Of a DNA stretch of 64,000 bases, positions 10,567 through 22,816 are shown in pieces (within the stretch, counting starts at the first letter, position 1; every line of letters begins with the position of its first letter). The translations under genes were made by a program, and so were the position numbers. This DNA is from Hysterangium stoloniferum (Eukaryota > Basidiomycota > Agaricomycetes > Hysterangiales > Hysterangiaceae): contig WHVD01000004.1 in assembly GCA_015178975.1 (NCBI GenBank), forward strand, positions 1,488,001 to 1,552,000, read 5' to 3'. The notes under the pieces were generated by a model. That model saw nothing but the letters and a program-made list of their open reading frames with translations, was not told where the DNA came from and searched no databases.

Positions 10567-11642
10567 GTGCTGCCCAGAACAGAATACATGAATTTCCTGA
10601 TGATGCCCATTTATCCCTCAGCCTCTAACCCATGCCATGTCAACAATTTCAATGCGTTTTCGACACCTGCAAACGTTGCCAACAACCTGAAAATCGCCAG
10701 GCAGAATCACACTATAGAAGCCATCTACGATGTCTGCCCTACACCTCGGCATCACTCGTCGTGCAACGAATTCGGTCGTCGGGAATACTCATGCCACTTG
10801 CGTGTCAAATTTCGTGCCAACAAGGTCCACACGCCCAAAAGGTTTCGATGTGTACAATGGTATTTACAACATCTTTCTCCAGTTAATTTGTATGGTTTGA
10901 AATATATTTTAAAGCAATGTGGCTTTCGCAAGTAGGAAGAACGCCAATTGTCATGTAAAGAGTTCCAACAACCCAGTTGAATTTTTCCGCTGGTAAGCAT
11001 TCATAATAAACAGTAACAGTTAGCTGTTAAAATAAACGTATAGCGGTGGCACTTTTTCGCATACAGACAATGTGAAAAAGCATCGAAAAGTATCGTGCGC
11101 GGCCCAACAGTGATATTTGCGGCTTTGTCATTCATCGGGGTATTTCGATTCACTTTGTTCTTCTCTAGCTCTTTTACAACAATCCCTATCCCCTCAAAAC
11201 TCCTTCCATTCGTGCCCTAATATTGCGACTCGCACTCATTGGTGTAACTGTTCGCTAAATGATAGAAGAAAAACATGCGTGTTGCTTTGGGTGTGCTAGG
11301 AGGTCAAATCTATGGTATCTGGCTGATCATGTCTAATCGCTTTTTATGATCCGCAACGCTTCGAATGACTACTGAAGCACAACGAATAACGCGAATCAGG
11401 GAGCTACGCTGCTCCGCAATCGCGCGCCGCCCGGTAGCTGATATTAAAGATATTGCAGAAATGCACTATCATACTCAGCCCAGACCATTGGTCAGCCGCA
11501 AGAGATGGTTGTTCAAACATAAACCCCAATGAATGCTTTGAGGGGAAGATCCCCGTGCATATCCAGGAGCAGCGTGTGATTCCACCATAATCATACATAT
11601 GTAGATACGTTGGGAACCTGATTCACATGGTTTCAGGTCCAT
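10567..11642 (-). pseudogene. Family U pseudogene, 3'-truncated (copy A)
   Basis: Minus-strand remnant starting at the ATG at 11640-11642 (MDLKP). In order: SQRIY.CMIMVESHAAPGYA, then SSLIRVIRCASVVIRSVADH, then STGLLELFT, then GRVDLVGTKFDTQVA, then CRADIVDGFYSVILPGD. The STGLL segment has TGA where the copy at 31262-32880 has Cys, and TAA where that copy has Glu; the same two stops occur in copy B. The 3' third (RLDV... and SDS...DVR) is missing because copy A lost the DNA that B has at 22817-24208. The opposite strand also has an open frame here, but codon-position patterns favour minus. Confidence 0.4.
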
Positions 11643-11689
11643 TTAATTCGAATTGCAATTGCACACTTCTTTTGGAAAGCGTAGGTGAG

Positions 11690-12420
11690 CTTTGGCGTAC
11701 ATCTGGCAGCCGGGGGTGCCTCTCATGTGTCACACCTTCGGCATCGACAGGTCGGGACCTTTTGTTCAACAGCGCGAAGTGATGATGCGGTTCTCAACCG
11801 CCCGTTTGTCTAGGTGGTTATTGGCCAACTTGTACCGCAGCACAGCCTTAGGAGCTGTTTATATAAAGCACCGTTAAGACACCCACCAAACTTGAATCCC
11901 CTTTAGTTTCCACCCACGGGGAACCTTCGCGCACTTCACCAGAGCTGAAGCAGGCCGAATATTTCCCGCCTCCTATTCACCTAGCTGCTGATGACTCCAG
12001 TTGCTGAACTGGCTCCTTCGTAGCGCCGGGACTAATCCTCTGACTGACGGCTGGGGCACATGTGACGTGGAAGGTGGTTTGTTGAAATCGATTGACCATA
12101 CTTTAACATACTTCCTTCGCAGATAATATTTCTCCGAAGTCTCCATGTCACCAACTGGCGACATCTGGAGTGAGGAACATCGGGATCGGTGCCAATGCTG
12201 GAGCCATGGAGATCGATGGCTTTCGAGTTGAGATCTTTCTGCGGTGTTTAGGCAGGATCCGCTGATGCAACGGAATCCAAGATCTTTCAATATATTCCCA
12301 TTCGCTTTATCCGCATGTATCGGACCCCCTTCAAGTTAGCCGCCAACATTTCGATTCTGGCCCTGGCAAGTGGTCGGGTTAGAAACTCTGGAGGCAAACA
12401 ACTAGAGCGTAATATGGACT
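11690..12420 (+). pseudogene. Family R module, divergent partner of U (copy A)
   Basis: Starts about 48 bp from the U start and runs the other way. Reads GVPLMCHTFGIDRSGPFVQ, then LYRSTALGAVYIKHR followed by a stop; further on EEHRDRCQCWSHGDRW and IRMYRTPFKLAANIS in other frames. Copy B (25380-26130) and block C (30640-31190, reverse) carry the same order of words. Several frameshifts and stops; no recognised domain. Confidence 0.3.
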
Positions 12421-13640
12421 TGTAGGAACATAGGGAGCCATAATAGCAGCAACAATTGCCATTTTACGACGGTTTATTTCCTAAATATTAGTACTATTGA
12501 AAGGCAACCACACAAAGTATCCCAGCCCCGTATAACCATAATATGGGGAGCTCAGGTGTAGTCAGACCTAGTGAGTGGTTTATGTCCCAACCTATGTGGC
12601 ACAAGCCAATTGCGATAAAAAAGTCTATAATTGAAACAAAGTAACACTTCATTATGTCCTAGAGTCGGTAATCGATTGAGAACTTTCCCCAAACAACGCC
12701 AATCCTCCTTTCGGATCTGAGGAGACCCTTCGGCGATATGAAGTAGTTAATGGTCATGACTCTGACTATCATTACTATTACCTAACATAAGTACTCATTC
12801 ATTACCTGTTCTTTCAGAATTATTATAATATAACAATCTCTCATTCGATTACTTATTGAAACGATAGCAGGAGGTTACGACAGTGCTGATTCCGATGCTA
12901 CGGCAGGAAATGGGTGTAAGTAGAGTCATCGAACCCTTACCGCCAAGCTGAAAAAGGCTAAACATTAAATTTGAGGCATAACCAAACATAAATTTCAGAA
13001 TCACATCCAACACGCGTAAAGATCGAAAATGGAGTTATTCAGGCACGTTCCTGGAAGTAGACGCTTTAGGTTGGCCAATCTTTTGACTGGGAAAGCGGAA
13101 GCGGAACAGAAAGAACACTTTATCCGTTCCGGAGATATGCCACCCCCTGCCACGAAATTCCCTTACGGTCCTCGGCGCCACCTATTAAAGAGCTTCAGTT
13201 CTAGTAATTTACAATATAGATGACCTTTTTGGGTCTATATTTCACTTAGTGGAGATATATAATACACGCTCTATTTCTTCACTTGCGTTTTCTAGCGGTT
13301 TTGGTTTACGAGAACGGCCCTGCATGGGAAGGACTTGAGTCTTAACAGTCACTGGCGTCTTATCTATTGCTTTCCGCCGCGTAGAAGGTCCAACACATCA
13401 CTTAGACGTTCATTTTTTCTTGTATAATAAATAACATGTATTGACAAAGGAGTTATATCGTTTTCATAGGAACATCAATGAAAGATTTTCCGTCTAATTT
13501 CATGTGATATGAAACCTGTACCCTAGGCGGAAATAGAGGTAAGGACGGATTGCACGGCAGAGAGAGACAGCAAATCAAGCATACATACTAAGAAGGTTAC
13601 CAAACATTACTCACTCAAGTATACTTTTGTTGTTTCGGCA

Positions 13641-14270
13641 TTGTACAGGTCTTTTGATGATTTTTCATACAACAAACACGTGAAAAGGAAGTATCACTGT
13701 TGGATAATTCAACGATTAGATTCAATCACATCAAATGTGAGCAAATACCATTTCAAACATTCAACAGGGTTATTAAAGCACTTCACGTGTCGTGTAGCAT
13801 TTTTTTTATCCGTAAATCCTACATTACTGAAAGGTAGTGCGATCAGATCTGGTTTGCTAAGACAAGAAATTCAAATTATATACCATCCAAAGCAACGGAA
13901 CCGTTTTGCGGTCTGAATAGTGCCGGGACGAACTTTGATACCTAGGTGGCATGAACATGGCATGTAGCCGAATACCCCGGATATCAAGAGCTTATGAAAT
14001 TCCGGCGTAGGACAGAGATCGTCAATAGCTTCTATATTGTGAGGCTGTATTTCAGAGTCACGGATTTAAACAACTCCACCAGCTATGTTTCAATAACCAC
14101 AGTCCTGGTACCCAGTAATGAAATGAACGTTCCCTTTACGTCAACAATGTTAATAGGACGATATCACTGCTGTGAAAACCAATGCACCCTCCCCCTTGGT
14201 GAACTTCCTCTGGCTGGATGTGATCACTGGCGGACTGGTCATAGTGAGTCGTTCTCCAAGTAGACGTCGG
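13641..14270 (+). pseudogene. Family U module on plus strand (copy A)
   Basis: Open frame 13641-13916 reads SFDDFSYNKHVKRKYHC then HSTGLLKHFTCRVAFFLSV and aligns with the HSTGLLEVFTCRLAFF stretch of 31262-32880; differences there are mainly synonymous (Thr, Gly, Leu, Arg, Phe, Val codons). A shifted frame continues TEPFCGLNSAGTNFDT, stop, VA, stop, then VAEYPGYQ and FRRRTEIVNSFY. The two stops sit where the block C copy has Gln and Arg, fitting CAA-to-TAA/TAG and CGA-to-TGA changes. Copy B matches at 27645-28300. Confidence 0.4.
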
Positions 14271-14734
14271 CTCATTTATTGCGTCCGTTGAGATACGCTG
14301 TGCATTCCATGAGTTGTGAAGAGTTGTAGTGCTATAAGAGGTGCTTAGAATAATGGAGGAACCTCATTTCAGGATTGTTATACGTCAGACTGGGGAAGGG
14401 GAAGGGGAAATGTAAGCGATCAACGTACCTGTTGCACTGCTAGAGTCTGAGGCATTCTGGTGTGGCCGATCTCACGGCTGTCCGTACTGGTATTTTGGCA
14501 AAACGAGCCGTTGACCAAGTCAATGCCACGGAGGTGAGAGATAAAAGCGTAAAAATCAGCTTGGTTTGAAGCCTCCTCATCGTCGTAGAGAAGTGGCTCA
14601 GTCGTGGTTCAATGTTGAGTCATGGAGCATTTTTGAAGTTAATAAGGACAAATTGGCTCCTTGGCTCCCCACGTGCCTACGGTGTTTGTCGTTCCAAGAA
14701 CCAGCCCCAAGGCCTCCAGTTGCGGCACCGAGAG

Positions 14735-14950
14735 ACATTGTAAGTACCATTTTACACGTCGGAACCTTTTGGTCGTGTGGACTTTGCCGGCACGAAATTT
14801 GACACGCAAGTGGCATGAACATTCCTGGCGGCCGAATTCGCCGGAGTACTGAGGTGTACGGCAGACATCGTAGATGTCTTCTATAGTGCGATTCTGGGCG
14901 TCCAGGCTGTTCGCAATGTTCGTGGAAGTCGGCGGCATAGCTTCTACAAC
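14735..14950 (+). pseudogene. Family U fragment at end of copy A
   Basis: Plus frame reading GTKFDTQVARTFLAAEFAG then LRCTADIVDVFYSAILGVQ, closest to the block C copy (32160-32330). Copy B has diverged from A by this point, so this piece is outside or at the edge of the A/B duplication and is a separate U copy. Confidence 0.4.
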
Positions 14951-15066
14951 ACAGAGTGGTCATGTATACTCATGTAGCATGAAGAACACAACCTCCTATC
15001 TGGGCAATATACTAACTACATGTCATCTTAAGATTCTGTGTATTAACTGATGGACATGGGTCAGTA

Positions 15067-15450
15067 TATAGGGATGTTCACACAGAGCACATTCATGAGG
15101 TTCTTAGAGTAAACACACAAGGCATGGTATGCAGATTATAGGAGTTCTCACACAGCAGTAATTCATGAGATTACTAGGATAAATGCACAGTAAATAGAGT
15201 CTAGGCATATTCACAGGAGATGGTTCCTGAGATCCATAGATGAGATACACATCCCATAATATGCAGAGTATATGGGTTCTGACACAGTGGATATTTTCAA
15301 GATTTTTGGGGAAATTATATATTACATGTATGGTGATTATAGGGGACTCATGTAAGGGTGGTTCTTGAGCTTCTGAGATGAATACATACATAAATATGAT
15401 TATAGGGATGATTACACAGTGTTGATTCCTATGATTCTAAGGGTCCCAGA
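15067..15450. repeat. Degenerate tandem repeat, about six units of 63-70 bp
   Basis: Units begin near 15067, 15137, 15202, 15269, 15338 and 15401 with TATAGG(G/A) or a variant, followed by a CACA(G/C)-containing stretch, then a TCATGAG/CCTGAGAT-like word. Spacing is 70, 65, 67, 69 and 63 bp. Divergence between units is high, so it is an old minisatellite. A minus-strand frame across it (15391-15104) is a by-product. Confidence 0.7.
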
Positions 15451-15732
15451 TGTCAGAATAGATCCATCAATTAACTGTAAAAAAAAGCAGATTGTAGAGT
15501 TGATCATATACAAGATTTTATGTTTGGGCAAATATTTTGTCCATAAATATATGACTAGATCATGAATCAATTAATGCCTTTATTTTCGGAATTTTCTTTG
15601 ATTTAAGCTCAATAATTAAAGAACCCGAAATTGTTACTGCTTGTAATATTAAATTTGGATATTTTATGACATGATTGAATTTCCTTTGATACCCCTCACA
15701 AGTCTGAAGAATATCTTTTTTGATTCTTTGAT

Positions 15733-16486
15733 TGTGTTTTTGACTCTCTGTGAAGGGTCATGCAAAGCTTAATGGAGAGTTTCCAGAGAAACTGGTGGAT
15801 ATTCCAGTAGGACTTGGCTTCAGCTTATAGGCTGTGCCCTCACAAGATCATAGTGTCCAATTTCAAACAGGCAGGTGGGAAACCTGGGGAGTCCAGGTGT
15901 AGTTGATAGGTCGATGTTGAAAGTTGATGTTGAAAGACCAGTCGGAAAGCCTGCAGGCTCTGATAGGGTTGATAGTGTTGTGAGATAAGAGGTGGAGATA
16001 GAGTAGAATAGGTGCTAGGGTTACTGAGGAAAATTGGTTGATTTTCTGACTGGATTGTATGTACAAACATCAGCTAGACTATAGACTGTGAAATGTATGC
16101 AATACTAAATCCAGTAATAATGAAAGACTGAACAAGTAAACATAAACCAGGATGAGTAAACACCAAACTAGGTGTTAGGGATGGAACAGAATGGAGGTGG
16201 AGTCCAAAACATGACAGGTCATTTGACCATAATGGGAATGGGGCTCAGTTAGAGAGCTGATGGGTTGTCTGGGCAGAGCCTGGTGACTGGTGCATGAAAT
16301 GGAGTCAGACATAGACAGGTTTGATGTGTGCAGGTCCCAGCAGGTTGTCTGATGACTGATGCAGTCAGGTGCCTATAAGGTGGGATCTGGAGCCCATTGG
16401 GTTTTCCAGGTAACTGTGACCTGGTATAGAGAGTTGAGTGCATATAGGATGGGGTCCAGAGCCTGGTGGGCTTTCTGGTCCTAACA
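15733..16486 (-). mobile_element. LTR family beta, reverse copy (diverged)
   Basis: Reverse complement of the LTR at 51639-52466: it ends (plus strand) TTTCTGGTCCTAACA, complement of the TGTTAGGAC start, and contains AGGACTTGGCTTCAGCTTAT near the other end. The far end at about 15733 is diverged and I cannot place a clean terminus or target duplication. Confidence 0.65.
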
Positions 16487-16900
16487 CTCTCACTTCAACT
16501 GAAAATTACAAGTTGAATTTTTATCAGACTGAGTTGTGGTGTCTTGACATTCAATGAATCTTTCTTTTGCTCCTGGTTGAGCTCATCATTTTAGGAGGAT
16601 AGTTGTAATCCCATCATCAATTGGGATCACTGGTGGTCACACAAGTTGACAGGAACATGGTGTATTGTCCAGAACAAGAACAGGACACAGGCAGATGCAG
16701 CATATGGTGAGGTAAGAGAAGGAAAACTACCTAGGCTTATATAGGCTGTGATCACATGCTAGAACAAAACGAGTGGTACAAATGAGTGGCACAAATGAGT
16801 GACACAAAAGAGCGAAACAAAAGGAGAATGTGTAAGACTGGGGCATCAGGCTTACAATAGTCTCAATTTATTGAATATACAAAATTTTATGAAAAAGGTA
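16487..16900. other. Spacer with a short tandem repeat
   Basis: No gene seen. At about 16770-16825 a 13-15 bp word, GAGTGGCACAAAT with variants, repeats about four times. The rest is unassigned. Confidence 0.4.
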
Positions 16901-17576
16901 AGGAGGGTGTTTATAATTACTATAATCTCAAATATTTACTAATAAAAGTCTTATTTTTACAAAACTCTATCTTTAAATAGTGATATCTATTCTGAAACAA
17001 TTATATCATCAAAAAACAACCATCAGAAAATAGTTCTCCATATTACATCTTATACAACCCGTAGTTATTTAACAAATTCCATTGTATATAATTTCCTTCC
17101 TTTTACAGATGCCTACTAATACTTTTATTAGTACTTTGTTTTTTAAAAGTTGTAATGTAGTTATTTCCATGTAAAATATGTAAAATATTATTGGAAATTT
17201 TTCATACCACAGCTGTCTTTATTAAGTAAAACCCCCTATATATTCTGGGTATGTTGAATCAAGTAGAAATCTGTTCAGATTGACAGATCCATTCCGAAGT
17301 AATACATATGTATTTAGAGGTACCAATGATATACATATGCATGGAATGGACTATCTAATGGTATCTATTTTTAAAAAGTATTAGTGTTTCAAACTACTAA
17401 TTTTTTTTATTGTCTACTCATGTCCAGAAAGATTTTTTAGTTTGTAATGTATGAGAGAGTTTAAAACTTTTGAAAGTTTTAAAAACCAAATTATGTTTGA
17501 ATCACATCCCAGATGTTTAAATGACCTTTAGAGTATATTAGAATTTGGTATACTTAATAGTTTTCAGATATCCTCC
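16901..17576 (+). mobile_element. M1 DNA element, complete copy
   Basis: Starts AGGAGGGTGTTTATAATTAC and ends TTTTCAGATATCCTCC, giving imperfect terminal inverted repeats (GGAGGGTGTTTAT... against GGAGGATATCTGAAA...). TA occurs directly outside both ends (16899-16900, 17577-17578), consistent with a TA target duplication. About 676 bp, AT-rich, no coding capacity. Other copies: 41439-42118, 44957-45568 and the split copy at 675-946 plus 1851-3004. Confidence 0.75.
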
Positions 17577-17661
17577 TAAGACTATTTCCTCTGGCTATGC
17601 CTACATGTTTAGGAGTTTATATTTCATTACCCCAAAATTTCATCTTTAAGACTTGTATGCT

Positions 17662-17849
17662 CTTTTAAAATATGCACAAATGTCATGGTTAAACAAGATT
17701 ATCTGGGTTGTTACCTAATCTTTGGGATAAGATGCATTCTCTAGTATCTCTGTGACTTTTAAAATATACACAAATGTCATTGTTAAACAAGATTATTTGG
17801 GTTATGACTTAATATTTAGGATAAGATGTATTCTCTTGTATATATACAA
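17662..17849. repeat. Tandem duplication, two units of 94 bp
   Basis: Both units start CTTTTAAAATAT(G/A)CACAAAT and include TTAAACAAGATTAT(C/T)TGGGTT and GGATAAGATG(C/T)ATTCTCT. It lies between the M1 element and the start of block B; the surrounding 17577-17949 has no gene. Confidence 0.75.
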
Positions 17850-18509
17850 ACTTCCAAATACTGTATAGTGCATATAATATACATTTATTTGATTTAGAAA
17901 CTTAACCAGAACTATCTGGACAACCAATCCATGTTGTGGAATTTATCCCCAAAGGATAATCTACATATGTTTGTTTGACTAACCCTTGTGAGCTACAAGA
18001 TAAATATAAATATTTCCTCATTCTACAGAATGTCAGCTAATAAATTGAATTTGATGATATATTAATTCTACGGCAAACAATATAAATATATAAAATACAC
18101 AAACCTCACTCATAGCCCTAGTTGAATCTTGTTGACATCCACTTTCTCTTCTCCAATAATAAGAATCAAGTTGAAGAGTGACTTTTTGCAATTCTGTAAA
18201 ATGTTTTGGTGGTACTTGAAGCTTCAGTATTTCATCCTTGATATGATTAATTTGTACAGTTTTCTGATTGACTCCCCTCACTCCTCTCATTTCCTTTCAT
18301 GCCTTTTAGTGTGTACAAACGACTATAAAAACATAGTATGAATTAGCTTATTGTAACTGCACAAACTACAAGGCTTTAATAAGCTTGTAATGAAGTACCT
18401 GTATTGATCAATGTGTCAGTTAGTAAATCACCTTCTGACATGATAGGTCTGGTGATAGTTTAGTACATGGGTTAAATCATGCATCAGTCTCACTAAGGAT
18501 GGTCCACAA

Positions 18510-18985
18510 TATGCATTTTCAAGTATTTGGTAAGAGAAGAAGGGTAAACTGCCCCCCAAAAGGTGGGTGTTTCTTCACCATTTCCAACAATATTTGTCTT
18601 ATATGGTACCTTCATCCTTGGCATATACATATGGCTGATGCCTACCAACTCGGATGCCGGTTGCACCTTTTTGCCTAACTATCATGCCGCTGCAAATGAA
18701 TTTGTTAAGCCTCTTGTGAAGTAATAAGTGGATGTCTTGTGGATATATCTAAACTTGTGGCTGTAATGTCATGATGTCTGATCGGTGAGGTCGGATGTTC
18801 CGGTATAATGGCCTGCCTTTGAAGAGCGGGAAGCGGTGGTGGGCAGGCTTAGTTGCTGCATAAAGGAGGTGGGTGACCACACCATTACATATCGCAAAGG
18901 TGTTCCGTTTGGACCATGCTATGCCACGCATTAACTCCGCTCCAGGGTCGGGAACCGAAGAGTGTATATTAGAGAAAATCAACAA
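18510..18985 (-). pseudogene. Conserved coding remnant of unknown function (copy B, left end)
   Basis: Counterpart of 5530-6041. The frame 18985-18749 reads SSVPDPGAELMRGIAWSKRN, TFAICNGVVTHLL and AATKPAHHRFP, then shifts relative to A by a one-base difference near 18830. The downstream part reads VGISHMYMPRMKVPYKTN and ends KMHIVDHP. Not recognised; the agreement between A and B over about 150 residues is the main support. Confidence 0.35.
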
Positions 18986-20328
18986 CGCGTGGGGGAGTTG
19001 TGGGGCGAGCCGGTTGATATGCAGATTTCAGTTGAGGAAACATATTTGATCGTGTTCGCCTCTCTAGACTACATGAAAGCACCCGGGGACTAATGATCGG
19101 ACTTTGTGTGTAAAATGTCACTCGTTCACTAATTATCAGGGCCTAGCACTTCATTGGGTTTCAACCCAACTCGGTTATCACCAGTTCGCGAACCGAACCG
19201 ATAATTGCTTTGGTTCGAAAAATACCCACTCGGTCTAACCGGTTAGCTACAGATGCGATAGAGAACTTTGATACGCTTAAATATAGATCGGGGTGACTAC
19301 AGGGATGTACTGACAGGTGGACCTAGCAGTAGCAAATATGGAAAAACCGAAGGAAACAGCAATCTGTAAGACCAATGGGAACAACATGAATCCTCAAATT
19401 TCTGTAGGACAATATTGATTGAATTTTTACTTAGAATACCAAGCATCACGCCTAAAATATGTAATTTAATCGTCTATGGCCTGAATGGGATGCTGTAAGG
19501 TAGCATCTTTGGGTAGATGAAAGCAAACGTCATCCACTATAATCTTATGCCACGGTAGGTAGTTCAAAATGGGGGCGGAAGTTGCGCACCTCGCAAAGTC
19601 TCAGAACAACTTCAGCGTCATCGCTGGAAGCCGCCATTCAACTCCATCTTGGTGGTCTACATTGCCAAAATGCTTTTGCATTCACAGTATTTCATAGATT
19701 TATATCGAGAATATTAATATAAACTCACAATACATGTACACAAATATAAAAACCATAATAGAATCTTCATTATAAATTGGCGACAACGTAATTATGAGCA
19801 CAAGGAGTACACAATTCTTGTAAGCCTGTGTCCCAGACAAACCAACGGAGCTTTAGCTAGTTCATAATCATCCAGCGCAGTATCAGGCGAACGCACCAAT
19901 ACAGTTCAGGAACATGGACGGTTGTAACATTGTAGCCTGACGCTTGGTAGCGTAGCTTCTCAGTGGAGTTACCACTCACTGAGAGTCACTTAATATAACT
20001 GCGTATTTTGTTTAAAGATGCTTTCACTCATGCTATGTTTACATGGTCAAGATTAAAATAACTTATAGAGTATGGCAGCTGTGTCAAGGGTGAAGCACTC
20101 GGCGATACTTGGGATAGCTGGATGATATCACACCGCAACTCTGATCCCTGCAGTTTCCACTCCGGCAATTTCGAACCCCCACTTCCTCAGTGTCTAACCT
20201 GACAAATTTACTTCATTGCCATGGCCAAATCTCTGCCACTTTTATCCACTTCTAATGCCCGCCGTCTAACTACCTTTGATATTTGCAAATTATAATCCCG
20301 GTAATTTTCCATATTCTTAAAAAATCCG

Positions 20329-20553
20329 GTGAGGATGTTTAAGAAATTTCAAGTTATCCAAAATTTCATCGGGTGTCTCATTCTACCGGGTGGGGATCCC
20401 GCAGGCGGTCCCAGCGGCTGTTTCCGTTCGATATTACACTGTGTTGTACAGCGTATGTCACCTCAAATTGAAAGTCATGTGAAAGTTTTCCTCCCTCAGA
20501 AGATTTATTCGTGCCAATGGTATCACGAGGGACAAAAAATAGAATTTATTTGA
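20329..20553 (+). pseudogene. Conserved frame remnant, LPGGDPAGG motif (copy B)
   Basis: Matches 7654-7941. Reads LILPGGDPAGGPSGCFRSIL then RMSPQIESHVKVFLP before diverging through indels. The two copies differ mostly at third positions in the shared stretch. Unknown function. Confidence 0.3.
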
Positions 20554-21535
20554 CGATACTAAAATATTTGCATAAAGTTGGTGGTACATAGATGAATTCC
20601 ACTATGACCGGTACCCACCATTTCCCTGGTACGTTACTCCTCTGTTAGTTCCGGAAGGTAGATAACTGGACATAGCTGTAGTTCCCCGGGTGGCCTTTCC
20701 ATATGAACGCGTAAGCGGTTAATTCCCGGAAGCGCCGCTTACCACGAATGATCGCCGGCTTCTACGCTAGTCGACTTCAACCGAAGACACCGCTGCGAGC
20801 TTCAAGAAAAATGAAAAAAATTTAAAGAATCAGAAATTAAATTTATATAGGTATATTTCGCAGCGTTACTGTTTGCAATGATAATGGCGAGGGGTCATAC
20901 AAGCAAGCAAGAGATTAAACATTGGCCCCACACCGTTACACTATCCCACTTCTGATGACTTCACCAAAGTTGAACTATATATTGGGATACTGTGACTAGG
21001 TGGTGAATTCTCTCTGGTCCCCGGTGTCCTTGTTGGGGATTTAATAAAATCCTAGTTCCCCTTATGTGTTTAACTCAAGTTATGTTTTGAAGTGAGCCGT
21101 AACTCCCTGAATCGGTATTTGTAATAAATATGGAACATTTGCCGTATCAATATTGATACCAATTACCCCGATATCCACATTGCCTGCTGAGGTCTTAATT
21201 TTCCGCCAAACCGATAACTTATTAAAGAGGGTAGTAGTTGGAAGAAGTAGTTACAGATGCAATTTTCCATACACTTTCCTAAATCTCCGATGGTGGGCTG
21301 TGCGTGCACACCAGCCCAGAAGATCAGGTTTTATGGAATGGACACCCCCAGCCCCACACACATCAGTCTCCTGCAAATTTGGGGCCCCCGCCTTCCGTTC
21401 TGTGGGCCAAGCGTCGCGGTTCCTTGAGGGTGAGTCATGCGAAATACTACGCCTACCCCGTCAACACACAAGGAACCAGGGAGCCAGTTCGTCCTTGTAA
21501 GCCTCAAACAATGCTCCGTTATTCGACATCGAACT

Positions 21536-21649
21536 ATGACTGAACAGCATAACTATAGCGATGAGGATGAAACTTCTACCCAAGCCTATGATTACCAGTT
21601 CTCATCTTACACCCGTGACAGTTATTTGATAATGGATACGTATCAGTGA
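21536..21649 (+). CDS. Small acidic-N-terminus ORF (copy B)
   Basis: 37 codons, MTEQHNYSDEDETSTQAYDY and onward to DTYQ, stop TGA. Same length as 8919-9032 in copy A. Preceded in both copies by about 200 bp that also align well. No recognised domain; could be a first exon or a chance frame. Confidence 0.25.
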   Translation: MTEQHNYSDEDETSTQAYDYQFSSYTRDSYLIMDTYQ

Positions 21650-21780
21650 TGGTTGGAGTAATGTCCATTAACGACTCGAAACGTTTATGCGTGGCATTTG
21701 AGAAAAGCCCGGGCGGTCCGATACTACTGGAGAAAGTGAATTTACATAACACCACGAAGCGTTCTCAGACCTCCATTACA

Positions 21781-22500
21781 TCATCGGTGCTCGCCTAAAG
21801 AACTTAACTTGAAAAAGTCGACCTTCATCCAACATTGGCAAGGATTCGACGCTCTTCGCTCCAGATGCTGTAATTTGTGAGGATGCCTGCGGTAGGAGTG
21901 TATAAACGTATGATTGGACCATTTAAGTAAAGTGCTTTCCGCATTACTACTGGAATTTATTGGTATCGTGTACAAGCCGTTAAGGATACTTACGGTCTTG
22001 CTGCGCTCTTGTTGGTTATACTATACTAGATGTAGTTTATTCAAAAGATGCTCGACTATGTAGTACTCTACAGTGGTTAGTAATTTGAACTTAACTCTGT
22101 CCGTTTCCTATACCGTATACTTTCTACAATTACATGTACCCAACCGCCGCCAGAGGGAAGTCAGCAATTGGACTATTAGGTAAGTGGAAGGTTGTCAAGA
22201 GGTTGCGGTATGTCCCGGTGAGAGAAACCGTATCTGTAGGTGCAGAATATTTCAGTGTCGGGGAAGTGCGTGAGGTTTCCCATGAGCGACAACTAGGAAG
22301 CATTTTAGCCTTATGGGTGTCTCAATCCTACTTTATATGAACAGCTTCCAACACTGTACCGCGGTACAAAGTGGCAGTAACTAGCTGGATAAGGGCATGG
22401 TTGAGAACTGCCCCATCACTTCACACGGTAGAAAAAGGTACCGACCATCTGCTGCCAAAGGTGTGACGCCCGGGAGGCACCCCATACAATACTGTAAGAG
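21781..22500 (-). pseudogene. Family R module, left copy in block B
   Basis: Counterpart of 9333-10140 in copy A and inverted relative to 25380-26130. The frame 21975-21781 reads SYRRHPHKLQHLERRASNPC then QCW; upstream parts are more broken than in A. Function unknown. Confidence 0.3.
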
Positions 22501-22816
22501 GTATTCCATCTCCTTTTGACGTATGGCATCACTCGTCGTATCGTCTATCTCTTAAGCATCTCAATTTGCATCTCCAATCTCCAATTAATTACCTACATAC
22601 CTATCCACCTACCATTAGGGTACCTACTCCCAACCGTTATGTATCTACGTGTTGCGATGCGGTATACAAATGTATTAAATAAATGAAAAATTACTTGAAT
22701 ATCATGTTCATGCTTACTTTGAACTCAAGATGTCTTTGGCGTTATTTATCCCTACATCTCTCTGTGTCTCTCTCTTTTTTAGATTAATTGGTTACTTTAT
22801 TGTATTTTTCGGTTGA

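Larger units (their letters stand above)
4565..14730 (+). repeat. Large duplicated block, copy A
   Basis: From about 4565 to 14730 the sequence aligns in the same order and orientation with 17950-28745 (copy B), with substitutions and several insertions and deletions. Relative to B, copy A gained a tRNA-like insertion (4967-5219), a Tc1 fragment (6693-6993) and a 210-bp MITE (9194-9403), and lacks about 1.4 kb present in B at 22817-24208. Many CpG sites of B are TpG or CpA in A at the left end. Contents are decayed coding modules described separately. Ends were judged by loss of similarity; I see no terminal inverted repeat or LTR bounding the block, so the mechanism is unknown. Confidence 0.85.

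Noticed and set aside
10567-10935. Plus-strand frames such as 10567-10935, 24309-24617 and minus 14963-14598, 32385-32092 (words like QNHTIEAIYDVCPTP, ECSCHLRVKFRA) as a conserved protein with an intron
   Set aside because: They are open in several copies and show plausible GT-AG borders, but they lie opposite to family U, whose frame has the stronger third-position bias and consistent order of motifs. I treat them as antisense shadows.
4565-14730. Block A/B as a Helitron or a giant DNA transposon
   Set aside because: I saw no rolling-circle Rep/helicase, no transposase or recombinase gene and no defined termini. The idea remains open but unsupported.
15104-15391. Minus 95-codon frame with repeated blocks
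   Set aside because: Produced by the 63-70 bp minisatellite; no independent support.
21153-21500. 115-codon plus frame in copy B as a gene
   Set aside because: The copy A counterpart is interrupted and the frames do not agree across indels; no third-position bias was evident.
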